In this document: piece after piece, positions 8,927-16,936 of the stretch | Position numbering within the stretch: position 1 is the first letter of the stretch | How the letters are laid out: each line of letters opens with the position of its first letter | Assembly (NCBI RefSeq): GCF_021502725.1 | Contig: NZ_JAKFFS010000002.1 | Location: 868,001-932,000 of the forward strand | DNA length: 64,000 bases | Source of the DNA: Dyadobacter sp. CY345 | GTDB taxonomy: Bacteria > Bacteroidota > Bacteroidia > Cytophagales > Spirosomataceae | Reading direction: 5' to 3' | Notes under the pieces: generated by a model | What the model saw: the letters and a program-made list of their open reading frames with translations, nothing else | Databases searched by the model: none | What the model was told of the DNA's origin: nothing | Made by a program: the position numbers and the translations under genes

Positions 8927-9970
8927 GTGAAATTGAAACATACCAGCATAACAATTGCTGCTTTTTCCCTGGCGATGACCGGATTGGTTCAGGCTCAGAA
9001 AGTCGATTTGGTTGACAATAAAAAGGATAAAAAAGTTGAAGTGAGTATTGATGGAAAACCATTCACGTCTTATTTCTATCCGGGTGAAGATGTTTTAAAA
9101 AAGGCGGTCCTGTATCCGGTTATGACAGCCAAAGGAACTTTGGTTACGCGCGGCTGGCCACTCGATCCTCGTCCGGGTGAGCGCGTTGATCACCCGCACC
9201 ATGTCGGCATCTGGTTGAATTATGAAGACGTAAACGGAAACGATTACTGGAATAATTCGGATGCAGTAGACCACGCCAAACGTGCTTATGGCACCATCAA
9301 ACATACGGGTATCACCAGTATGAAAGGCGGAAAAGATAAAGGAGAACTTTCTGTAACTGCGGACTGGGTTGACAAAGACGGCAAATTAACTTTGCAAGAA
9401 AAAACAACTTATGTTTTCAGTGGCAAAGGAAATAACAGAACTGTGGACCGCATGACCACTTTGACTGCCGTAAACGGAGACGTTGCCATGCCGGATATCA
9501 AAGACGGTATGTTTGCAATCCGCGTTGCAAGGGAGCTGGAACTTCCTTCTACCAAACCGGAAATATTTACGGATGCTTCTGGTATTGCAACGAAAGTGCC
9601 GTCTTTGAATAACGAAGGAATTACTGGAAATTACCGTAACAGCAACGGCGTAACTGGCGAAGATGTTTGGGCAAAAAGAGCGAAATGGTGTAATCTGACT
9701 GGTAAGATCAAGGATGAAGAAATCAGCATCGCAATCATCGACCATCCAAAAAACGTAGGTTATCCTGCTTATTTTCATGCAAGAGGATATGGCCTTTTTG
9801 CGGTGAATCCGCTGGGTCAAAAGCCTTTTAGCAACGGAAAAGAAGTGCTTGATTTTAAGTTGAAAAACGGTGAGTCAACTACCTTTCGTTATCGTTTGGT
9901 AGTAGCTTCTGAGCATCTTTCAGACGATTCTTTAAATGCAATCGCAGCAGATTTCGCCAAAGTGAAATAA
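8927..9970 (+). CDS. DUF6807 (PmoA-like) family exported protein
   Basis: Family often found beside Gfo/Idh/MocA and DUF1080 genes in Bacteroidota and Planctomycetota; no reaction is established to my knowledge. A GTG start is followed by a Sec signal peptide (ending GLVQAQ). Recognisable family features are YFYPGEDVLKKAVLYPV near residue 50, the conserved RPGERVDHPHHVGIW at about residues 83-97 with its His-rich HPHH cluster (a possible metal or sugar site), and the later DHPKNVGYPAYFHARGYGLFAVNPLG. The 347 residues match the family. It ends the sugar-oxidation gene set and is followed by a strong terminator. Confidence 0.88.
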   Translation: MKLKHTSITIAAFSLAMTGLVQAQKVDLVDNKKDKKVEVSIDGKPFTSYFYPGEDVLKKAVLYPVMTAKGTLVTRGWPLDPRPGERVDHPHHVGIWLNYEDVNGNDYWNNSDAVDHAKRAYGTIKHTGITSMKGGKDKGELSVTADWVDKDGKLTLQEKTTYVFSGKGNNRTVDRMTTLTAVNGDVAMPDIKDGMFAIRVARELELPSTKPEIFTDASGIATKVPSLNNEGITGNYRNSNGVTGEDVWAKRAKWCNLTGKIKDEEISIAIIDHPKNVGYPAYFHARGYGLFAVNPLGQKPFSNGKEVLDFKLKNGESTTFRYRLVVASEHLSDDSLNAIAADFAKVK

Positions 9971-10000
9971 CAATTTAGGAAGATATTATTTGTAAAATTA

Positions 10001-10043
10001 AAAGCCACCTGATTTGCGAATCGCGAAGCAGGTGGCTTTTTTT
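10001..10043. terminator. Intrinsic terminator between convergent genes
   Basis: Arms AAAGCCACCTG and CAGGTGGCTTTTTTT around a 17-base loop that can itself pair partly. An A-run precedes it and a T-run follows it, so it can serve both the plus-strand DUF6807 gene and the minus-strand M14 peptidase gene ending at 10058. Confidence 0.9.
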
Positions 10044-10057
10044 AGATATATTTTTAA

Positions 10058-11791
10058 TTATTTTTCCACAACACGGAAAACCGGATAACGCATATATTCC
10101 TTCTCTCTGTGCGGTGAATTTTCATAAATAAATCTCAACTGCGCATCACCGCTTTTGGCGAACGCGTCATCTGATTTTCTTTTTTCTTCCAACTTTTGTT
10201 GTAGCTCAGGCGATTTGCTCAACAGCTCTGCTGCCAAATCTTCAAAAACATAACTGGAATATCCTTCCTTGGCCTGTAAAATAGAATCGAAAAAATTCCA
10301 TTTAAAAAACGAATCCACAGCTTTCGGTTCAAGCGTTTCTACTATATAACGATTTGTCCATTGATTAACAGGGATATACCAATCACCTTTACGAAATTTT
10401 ACTTTTTTCTTTTCGGTACGCAGTTCCGTGTTTGTGTGCCAATAATGTCCTTCGTAAGGCGTTTTCGGTGCATCGTAACTTTGAATATAATAAACCTCAA
10501 CTTCCAGTTCTCCGTCTTTTTCAATCGGTGTCATTCGGACTTGGTTCAGTTTCAACAGCTCGATGACGTTGAACCAACCTTGCGGAATAATGTAAGCAGT
10601 TGGTTTGCTTACAATGTCCAAAGGCTCATAAGTATCATAAAACGGCACTTTTACATTTAAAGGCTTTGAGCGGTTGTAGTGAAGTCTGTCTTTTCCACTG
10701 ATTTTGCTGGGGAAATATTCAGGCTGATAACCTTTGAAATCGATTTCAGTGAATTTCTCTTTGTTGTTCTGCCAGGTGACTGCAAATTTTTCCTGCGTTT
10801 TTACGGCTTCCTTCGTTTCATTGCGCATCTGTAAAATCTGTTTTCTGTACTTCGCCAGCACTTTCAGATTTCCGTGCAAATAGGCATATGTCGCCTTTAC
10901 TCGTTGGTCATAAGGTTTCAACATGTGCGTTTCTGTCATCACACCGATTGTATGAAAAAGCGCTGCGTAACCAGTTGAATATCTTGGCCAATCAGGAAAC
11001 TGAGTAAAACCTTTATCGGGTGTCTGCCCGAAAGTATTGACATAAGGCGTAGCCTCAAAACCTGCATCTTTCAGAAACTGATACATAAACGGAAGGAAAG
11101 TTTCCTTATGAAATTTTCCCAGCGAGCCGCCCAGTTTATCTTGCTGTGCATAATCCAGCGTCATGACATACTGATAATCAGCACCATTACTTACATGCGT
11201 ATCTGCAAAAAGATCAGGATCAAGCTCGTGGAAAATAGCAGCAAAACTTTTTGCATTTCTTGTATCATTTTTAATGAAATCCCTGTTCAGATCATAGTGC
11301 CGTGCATTACCGCGAAAGCCATATTCGACGGGGCCGTCCTGGTTTGTACGTGTTGTGCTGTTTCGGTTCAAAGCACCGCCAATGTTATAAAAAGGAATTA
11401 TGGCCAGGACAACACTATCAAGTTCAGGGAATTTTTCTGGATGCGTGGCAATGTCGCGAAGCAAAAGCATGGAGGCATCCACGCCGTCAGGTTCGCCGGG
11501 ATGAATAGCATTGTTGATAAAAAGAATGGCCTTACCCTGAGTTTTGAGTTTCTTTATATCAAAAGATTTATTTTTTGAATAAAGCACAAGGCTTAACGGT
11601 TTCCCGCTGTCGGTAAGTCCTTTTTCTGTGATCTGGATTTCTGGGAAATTTTTAGCCAGCAGTTTGTAGTAGGCTATTCCTTCTTCGTAGGTAGGAGTTT
11701 CTTTTCCGCCACTTTTTTCAAAACGCGTTTGATACTGCGCAAGAGAAACAGTGGAAATTAGTAGTAATAGGGATAGTAGGAATTTTTGCAT
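10058..11791 (-). CDS. M14-family zinc metallocarboxypeptidase, exported
   Basis: Secreted zinc peptidase or amidase of the carboxypeptidase A fold. The preferred start gives MQKFLLSLLLLISTVSLAQ, a standard signal peptide; an ATG 27 bp upstream would add nine residues ahead of it. Zinc ligands are visible: NAIHPGEPDG (HxxE) and DLFADTHVSNGAD (third ligand His). Asn/Arg substrate-site residues lie in RHYDLNRDF, and the general-base Glu is probable in VMTETHMLKPY. A C-terminal region of about 200 residues follows the catalytic domain. Length (577 residues) fits the long Bacteroidota M14 proteins. It stands alone, convergent with the preceding operon. Confidence 0.9.
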   Translation of the reverse strand: MQKFLLSLLLLISTVSLAQYQTRFEKSGGKETPTYEEGIAYYKLLAKNFPEIQITEKGLTDSGKPLSLVLYSKNKSFDIKKLKTQGKAILFINNAIHPGEPDGVDASMLLLRDIATHPEKFPELDSVVLAIIPFYNIGGALNRNSTTRTNQDGPVEYGFRGNARHYDLNRDFIKNDTRNAKSFAAIFHELDPDLFADTHVSNGADYQYVMTLDYAQQDKLGGSLGKFHKETFLPFMYQFLKDAGFEATPYVNTFGQTPDKGFTQFPDWPRYSTGYAALFHTIGVMTETHMLKPYDQRVKATYAYLHGNLKVLAKYRKQILQMRNETKEAVKTQEKFAVTWQNNKEKFTEIDFKGYQPEYFPSKISGKDRLHYNRSKPLNVKVPFYDTYEPLDIVSKPTAYIIPQGWFNVIELLKLNQVRMTPIEKDGELEVEVYYIQSYDAPKTPYEGHYWHTNTELRTEKKKVKFRKGDWYIPVNQWTNRYIVETLEPKAVDSFFKWNFFDSILQAKEGYSSYVFEDLAAELLSKSPELQQKLEEKRKSDDAFAKSGDAQLRFIYENSPHREKEYMRYPVFRVVEK

Positions 11792-11871
11792 TGGTATAAA
11801 AAAATTGCATAAAGACAATTTTAATGATAAGACTGTCGATATGCAATTTCCCTGTCAAGAAATATGACGTT

Positions 11872-12579
11872 TTATTCTTTGTCTTCGGCAACAATATCAG
11901 CATGCGAAGTTGCTTCATAACTATTCGCATATTTAATATCGTCAAGCCAATATGTTGAGCTCACGATATCAAAAGTGATTTCGTTACCTTTTTTATCAAC
12001 TGTTTCAAGCTGCCAAATAATATTTTCAGCTTCTTCGAACGTTGTCCCTTCCACCTGATCACCAAACAAACGGTTAACCAGATTGTGGTCCGACATTCCC
12101 TGTGAAAGAATTCTGACGATTGGTGCCTTCGGATTTTCCTCAAAAATGGATAAACTTTCAGGATTTTCTCCGGTAATTTTCAACTGGAATCTTACCGCCT
12201 CTGCTCTTGGGAATTTCCCATTGTAAGCTTCATATAACAATTGAGTTGCTTCGTAAAAGCTGATATGAAGGTCAAGTTTCGGATTTTCTTCCCAAAGCTT
12301 TTCAGTGAGCATTTGGTGCGACAAATTTTCGATCTGTCCGTCTGTCAGTTCATCTTCGATCAAATATTCCAAAACCACTTTCGCTGCTTCCGCCGGTTCG
12401 TAGTCAGTAATGGACATAAAACACATTTCTTTCAGCTCCGATGCTTGAATATCTTCCGGATTTTCGTAATCCATTTTTACCAACAATGCCTTATAATCCT
12501 CGTTAGTCCACGAACCAGGAAGTTCCTGAATGGTAGTAAATGACGAAACTTCAACTGCGAATTTATTCTTGTCTTCCAT
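11872..12579 (-). CDS. Hypothetical cytoplasmic acidic protein
   Basis: I do not recognise this family. The 235-residue protein has no signal peptide or membrane segment and is rich in Glu and Asp. Readable stretches include ELPGSWTNEDYKALLVKMDY near the start, SELKEMCFMSITDYEPAEAA, and LSQGMSDHNLVNRLFGDQV. Predominantly helical character is likely in the first two thirds. It sits alone on the minus strand with 163 bp of non-coding DNA upstream. Codon usage looks like the neighbours, and both ends are clean, so it is probably a genuine gene; no function is proposed. Confidence 0.7.
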   Translation of the reverse strand: MEDKNKFAVEVSSFTTIQELPGSWTNEDYKALLVKMDYENPEDIQASELKEMCFMSITDYEPAEAAKVVLEYLIEDELTDGQIENLSHQMLTEKLWEENPKLDLHISFYEATQLLYEAYNGKFPRAEAVRFQLKITGENPESLSIFEENPKAPIVRILSQGMSDHNLVNRLFGDQVEGTTFEEAENIIWQLETVDKKGNEITFDIVSSTYWLDDIKYANSYEATSHADIVAEDKE

Positions 12580-12743
12580 AAAATTTTATTAGAATAGCTT
12601 AAAAATCTGGTCTTCTTTAAAAAGTAAACTCCATTTTTATCTTGAAAAAATGGGAAAGTGCCTTATAGTAGATTAGACGTCATATTTTGGATTAGGTAAT
12701 CCAACTATTCATACAAGGAAAACTGTGCCAGCAAACAGGCGGC

Positions 12744-13256
12744 CTATCTTTTCATTAACTTTTCCCGCATTGTTTTTTTGAAGAAATAAGCGACAGGAAA
12801 AAGCAAAGTGATCACAACGGCTGGCAAAAAGAATGATCCGAGCCCATCCGTGACGTGGTCAACGATTAGGTTGGTAATGACCATGATATAAATAAAACCG
12901 ATCATGACCATCAATTTTAGAAATCTGACAATCCTGATTGCAAAGTCCAGATTTTTATTGGGAATTGCCGTTGCCTTTGGTGAGGCAAATACATACTTAA
13001 TCGTCAATGTGATTGAGAAAAATATGAAACATGCGATACCCAAAACAGCGAAAAGGAAAAGTTTATTTCCAAAACCATTCGGTCTTCCCACAATATTAAA
13101 ATGAACCGGTATTGTATCAGGAACTCGGAAATAGGTGAAAACCGTGATAATAACCAGCGTCGCCAGGCCAAACCAGCCGGCAGTATCCAGCATTTTGTCG
13201 ACTTTGGAAAACCCGGATTTTGGACTTATTTTTTTTGAGGTTGAAGATTTTGCCAT
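12744..13256 (-). CDS. DUF1648-type small integral membrane protein
   Basis: A 170-residue protein with a basic cytoplasmic N-terminus and four probable membrane segments (about residues 30-48, 66-88, 107-130, 140-160). The segment FRVPDTIPVHFNIVGRPNGFGNK between the first two segments is the DUF1648 signature (xPxxIPxHFNxxGxxD/N), found in SdpI-like immunity and membrane proteins. The gene starts 22 bp after the lipase stop, so it may be the second gene of that transcript; a TAAATTTG motif on the minus strand (13281-13274) could also drive it separately. Function unknown. Confidence 0.8.
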   Translation of the reverse strand: MAKSSTSKKISPKSGFSKVDKMLDTAGWFGLATLVIITVFTYFRVPDTIPVHFNIVGRPNGFGNKLFLFAVLGIACFIFFSITLTIKYVFASPKATAIPNKNLDFAIRIVRFLKLMVMIGFIYIMVITNLIVDHVTDGLGSFFLPAVVITLLFPVAYFFKKTMREKLMKR

Positions 13257-13278
13257 CAGATCATTTTTGACTGCAAAT

Positions 13279-14412
13279 TTAGCGTTTATATTTATCTATC
13301 AGGAATAAATACGGGGCTAAAAGATGATGCACAAACACATCTTTATCAGAATCAGGGAATAATTTATAATACTCTTCGTCGCCAAGTAAAGTGATTGTAG
13401 GCCCGATGCGTACATAATCCGCAGTATGGGAATAAGTTGGCGGAACAAATTCCGGTAACGTTTTCTTCACCATTTTTGAAGCAAAACCGCCCAGATATTT
13501 TTCATAATTGCGCTGTGCTTTTTCGCTTGGTTTTTTAAGTTGCTTGTAAGCATGACGCAACGCGACGCGAGTGAAAAGTTTTTGCTTTTTCACAACGGCA
13601 TCAATGTCTTTAAATGGATTAACATTATTGAAGTCAGCCAAAGTCTGAACTGAAAAAGGCGTCTGAGGCACCCAATCTGCGCCGTTGATGATATTTACCC
13701 CCCAACCTCCATCGACAAGATTCTCGTATTCGTAACCATAGTAAACATTTCCTGCTTTTGGTGCGGCACTGCTGTAAGTCTTAAAACGGATATCTTTCGG
13801 AATGGCGTTCTCTTTTTGAAGATTATATAAATACGACGTCATCAGGTAGCTCAGTGCGCCACCCTGGCTGTGGCCCATAATGACGAAATTTTTAATTCCT
13901 TTTTTATAACAGGAATCAATTTTAGGCAGAATGTCGGTTCCAAGGTAAGCAACACCGATCAGCCACCCCACGTGAACGGAGGCACGCGGATTATCGGCCA
14001 GATGATATTTGAAAGTAAAACTATTCGAAAGTTTCAGTTCTCCCTTCGCAGGAACCATGGCAGCATAAAAATTTTGCAGCCAGCTCACAGGATTTACTGT
14101 TGTGCCCCGCAAATTAATTACTGCCACATTGGATTTATCATTCACCCAAAGATCCCAGCGGTTATCCATACCCATTACCGGAGACCGGTAAGCATATCTG
14201 AAGTGAACCGGAAATGGCAATGTATTTTTTGTAGTATCATAAAGTCTTGCGTGCATGTGCATCAGCTCAACATATTCTGATTTGTCAAAACCAGGTTTTA
14301 GTATGGCGTTTTGAGCACTCACCTGAATTTTTGAAACCAGGAAAAGAGCTATCAATAAGAAGAAAGAAAAATATTTCTCCCGTTTTTTTGAATCTAGTTG
14401 AAGTGTGATCAT
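13279..14412 (-). CDS. Class 3 lipase-like alpha/beta hydrolase, exported
   Basis: Secreted hydrolase of the fungal-lipase-like (class 3) group. A signal peptide (residues about 14-33, ending QVSAQ) follows a charged N-terminus. The oxyanion-strand motif VAVINLRGT, the nucleophile elbow VIMGHSQGGALSYL, the aspartate region IINGADWVPQTPF and a late His (TYSHTADYVRIGPT) make a complete Ser-Asp-His set. The 377 residues fit the family. It is divergent from the antiporter gene across 219 bp, in which I see no distinct regulatory site. Substrate is unknown; triacylglycerol or other esters are plausible. Confidence 0.87.
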   Translation of the reverse strand: MITLQLDSKKREKYFSFFLLIALFLVSKIQVSAQNAILKPGFDKSEYVELMHMHARLYDTTKNTLPFPVHFRYAYRSPVMGMDNRWDLWVNDKSNVAVINLRGTTVNPVSWLQNFYAAMVPAKGELKLSNSFTFKYHLADNPRASVHVGWLIGVAYLGTDILPKIDSCYKKGIKNFVIMGHSQGGALSYLMTSYLYNLQKENAIPKDIRFKTYSSAAPKAGNVYYGYEYENLVDGGWGVNIINGADWVPQTPFSVQTLADFNNVNPFKDIDAVVKKQKLFTRVALRHAYKQLKKPSEKAQRNYEKYLGGFASKMVKKTLPEFVPPTYSHTADYVRIGPTITLLGDEEYYKLFPDSDKDVFVHHLLAPYLFLIDKYKR

Positions 14413-14631
14413 AACCGCGATTTGATATCTGGTAAATATAAAAATTTATGTTGCGCGAAGGTTATATGAATCCAGTTACCGGTAAGTTTTCAAGCAATTT
14501 TTTGTACCTGAACCGTATCTGATTTCCGTCTTTTGAGTTATTAGAATACCCTTAAAGATTGCTTTGTCAGCCAATTTCATTTTTACGGCTGCTATTAATT
14601 TTTTATTTTAGCCAGTCTAAAAAATATTTTC

Positions 14632-15888
14632 ATGGAGTTATACTATTCATTTTCTGTTTTAATTGTCATATCTGCCGTCTTTGCGTACATCAATGCACGT
14701 TTTTTAAAATTGCCCGCCTCAATTGGTGTCATGGTCATTGCGCTGCTCGTCTCTTTGGGATTATTGGCTACCGATAATATATTTCCACACACATTCGACC
14801 GAATCACTACGCTGCTTCACAGTATCGATCTTACAGAAATTTTGATGGGTGCAATGCTGAATTTTCTGCTTTTCGCCGGCGCCATCCATATTCACCTCGA
14901 AGATCTTAAAGAACAGCGAATTCCGGTCATGGTTTTTTCCACCATCAGTGTCGTGATTTCGACTTTTGTAATAGGGTTATTGATGTATGAAATTTTGCCA
15001 TGGCTTGGGCTCGGAATTCCATTGATTCAGTGCCTAGTTTTCGGCGCGCTGATTTCTCCTACGGACCCGATTGCTGTTCTTGGGATTTTGAAACAAGCTG
15101 GCGTACCTAAATCACTTGAAACAAAAATTGCAGGAGAGTCGCTTTTTAATGATGGTATGGCCGTTGTGGTATTTATCGTTATGCTGGCTTTGGCAAGAGG
15201 CGAAGAAGTAAATACTTCCTTTGTTGGTATTTCGACTTTGCTCGCCAAAGAAGCGCTGGGAGGAATATTACTTGGCGTCGTGCTTGGATTTATAGGTTCA
15301 CATGCGAATAACAAGGTTGATGGGTATAATGTCCACGTGCTTATCACGCTCGCCATCGTGATGGGCGGACATTTGATTGCAGAATCAATGCACATGTCCG
15401 GGCCGCTCGCCATGGTTGCTGCTGGTTTGATGGTTGGTAATTATGGGAAAAATCTTGGAAACATTACCGAGACCGAGCAGGACTATCTTGACAAATTCTG
15501 GGAGCTTATCGACGAAATCCTGAACGCACTATTATTCCTGATCATCGGCTTTGAATTATTACTTATTCCCGATCTGAGACAATATTTCTGGATTGGAATG
15601 ATTTCTATCGTTGTTGTTCTTTTCGCTCGTTTTGTTTCAATCTACATTCCGGTTAAAATCATTCCGTTCCGTAAGAAATTTGGAAAAAAATCAATTATTA
15701 TTTTGGTTTGGGGAGGTTTGCGAGGAGGTGTTTCTATTGCCTTGGCGTTGTCAATTGATAACGACCTCAATAAAAATTTACTACTAGCGATTACTTATTT
15801 CGTAGTTCTCTTCTCCATTATCGTACAAGGACTCACCGTTGGAAAACTGACAGGAAAGATCGAAAATGCCGAAGAGGCTATCATTTAA
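14632..15888 (+). CDS. CPA1-type Na+(K+)/H+ antiporter (NhaP-like)
   Basis: Inner-membrane cation/proton exchanger. About 12 hydrophobic segments cover the 418 residues. Diagnostic motifs are GALISPTDPIAVLGILK followed by IAGESLFNDGMAVVVF, where the Asn-Asp pair is the ion-binding site of electroneutral CPA1 exchangers, and RGGVSIALALS in a later segment. The C-terminal cytosolic tail is very short, so regulatory domains found in larger NhaP members are absent. Single gene, divergent from the lipase and convergent with the SGNH-like gene. Confidence 0.92.
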   Translation: MELYYSFSVLIVISAVFAYINARFLKLPASIGVMVIALLVSLGLLATDNIFPHTFDRITTLLHSIDLTEILMGAMLNFLLFAGAIHIHLEDLKEQRIPVMVFSTISVVISTFVIGLLMYEILPWLGLGIPLIQCLVFGALISPTDPIAVLGILKQAGVPKSLETKIAGESLFNDGMAVVVFIVMLALARGEEVNTSFVGISTLLAKEALGGILLGVVLGFIGSHANNKVDGYNVHVLITLAIVMGGHLIAESMHMSGPLAMVAAGLMVGNYGKNLGNITETEQDYLDKFWELIDEILNALLFLIIGFELLLIPDLRQYFWIGMISIVVVLFARFVSIYIPVKIIPFRKKFGKKSIIILVWGGLRGGVSIALALSIDNDLNKNLLLAITYFVVLFSIIVQGLTVGKLTGKIENAEEAII

Positions 15889-15894
15889 AATATC

Positions 15895-15935
15895 GTAGCA
15901 CGGGAAATTATTAATTCTCCTGTGCTACTTTTTTT
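15895..15935. terminator. Shared bidirectional terminator overlapping a stop codon
   Basis: Arms GTAGCACGGGA and TCCTGTGCTAC with T7 following on the plus strand. The minus-strand SGNH-like gene ends inside the hairpin (stop at 15911-15913), so one arm encodes its last residues while the structure terminates the antiporter mRNA. Confidence 0.85.
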
Positions 15936-16933
15936 ATAAGATCGTTCGTCTTGGTTAACCAAACTTCCTGCGCCTGGCATGTCCAGTGTGAGTCACCCTT
16001 CAAATAGGAATTTTCTTTCATTCTTCGGAAATCCGGCAAAACATCTACATAAGGCATATCTAGTTTAGGATGTGCATAAACACGGCTGATTAGTTGGTTA
16101 TACTGTCCGTATTCCGGCATTATGACCGATACTTTATTGGGAATAATGGACAGAACCACATGATCAAAACCTAGTTTTTTAGCGATTGAATGGCTTTCTG
16201 CAAGATTTGTCATTATTGTATCGAGCTCGGTATCCGCAAGTTTTGAAAAGGACGATGTGCTTTTTGGTGTATCTGTATCCATGTAGTAAACAAGGCTGTT
16301 ATCATTGTTCACCAACGTTACTTTTTTATCGGCGCGGTGAAAGAAGTGATAGGTGAAAGCAGCCTTCATTTCTTTTATTTTCAACATCCAGTCATTTTGG
16401 AAAAATGCTACATCAAGTCGAGTTTCTGCCGGATCAGCAGCGAAAGCGTGATCCAGTTTTTGCATAAAAGAAGGTTCCGGCCCGGTCATTACAAATGTCG
16501 CCGAATCAGGAATAATATTATGGATAGGGGAAGCCATTTTTTCTCTAAAATGCCTTTCCACGCATTCCATCAATAAAATATTAGTTTTCGTAGTATCCGG
16601 TTTCAGATGAAGGATATTGTCCCAATGCACATACTGATATTCGTCTACTGCGAAATCTTCTTTTCCAACTCTTTCTTTTTCCGTAAAACTATCGCCGATA
16701 ATATACAGACAGACCTTTTTTGCACTGCTTACTTTCGTCACAGGAGCCTGTTTTGGGCAGGGTTTTACCGGATCTTTAAATTGAGGAAGATTTGATAATC
16801 TGTATAAATCCCCGAATTGGTAACCGTCATTTATCAGATTCCATTCGCCGAGTTTGGCATAAATAGAAGGGCTTAAACCGACCAGCCAGACCAGAGAAAA
16901 TAGTACTAAACATATGTACTTCATGTACTTCAT
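15911..16933 (-). CDS. SGNH-hydrolase-like exported protein (AlgJ/AlgX-like motifs)
   Basis: Probably a periplasmic esterase or O-acetyltransferase-like enzyme. A signal or anchor segment occupies residues 5-25. The predicted nucleophile is in YIIGDSFTEK (Ser82). Near the C-terminus LKGDSHWTCQAQ (Asp314, His316) resembles the DxHW motif of AlgJ/AlgX/DltD-type acetyl-transfer proteins. The 340 residues match that group in size. The gene begins 3 bp after the 895-residue protein stop, so the pair is translationally linked. Being near the glycan locus it may modify a surface polysaccharide; the assignment rests on motifs only. Confidence 0.65.
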   Translation of the reverse strand: MKYMKYICLVLFSLVWLVGLSPSIYAKLGEWNLINDGYQFGDLYRLSNLPQFKDPVKPCPKQAPVTKVSSAKKVCLYIIGDSFTEKERVGKEDFAVDEYQYVHWDNILHLKPDTTKTNILLMECVERHFREKMASPIHNIIPDSATFVMTGPEPSFMQKLDHAFAADPAETRLDVAFFQNDWMLKIKEMKAAFTYHFFHRADKKVTLVNNDNSLVYYMDTDTPKSTSSFSKLADTELDTIMTNLAESHSIAKKLGFDHVVLSIIPNKVSVIMPEYGQYNQLISRVYAHPKLDMPYVDVLPDFRRMKENSYLKGDSHWTCQAQEVWLTKTNDLIKKVAQEN

Positions 16934-16936
16934 AAA

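Noticed and set aside
11108-11578. Open frame of 156 codons on the plus strand inside the M14 peptidase gene
   Set aside because: Antisense shadow of a clear zinc peptidase with intact catalytic motifs.
14559-14777. Small plus-strand frame overlapping the antiporter start
   Set aside because: Out of frame with the antiporter and Cys/Phe-rich; starts in the AT-rich promoter region.
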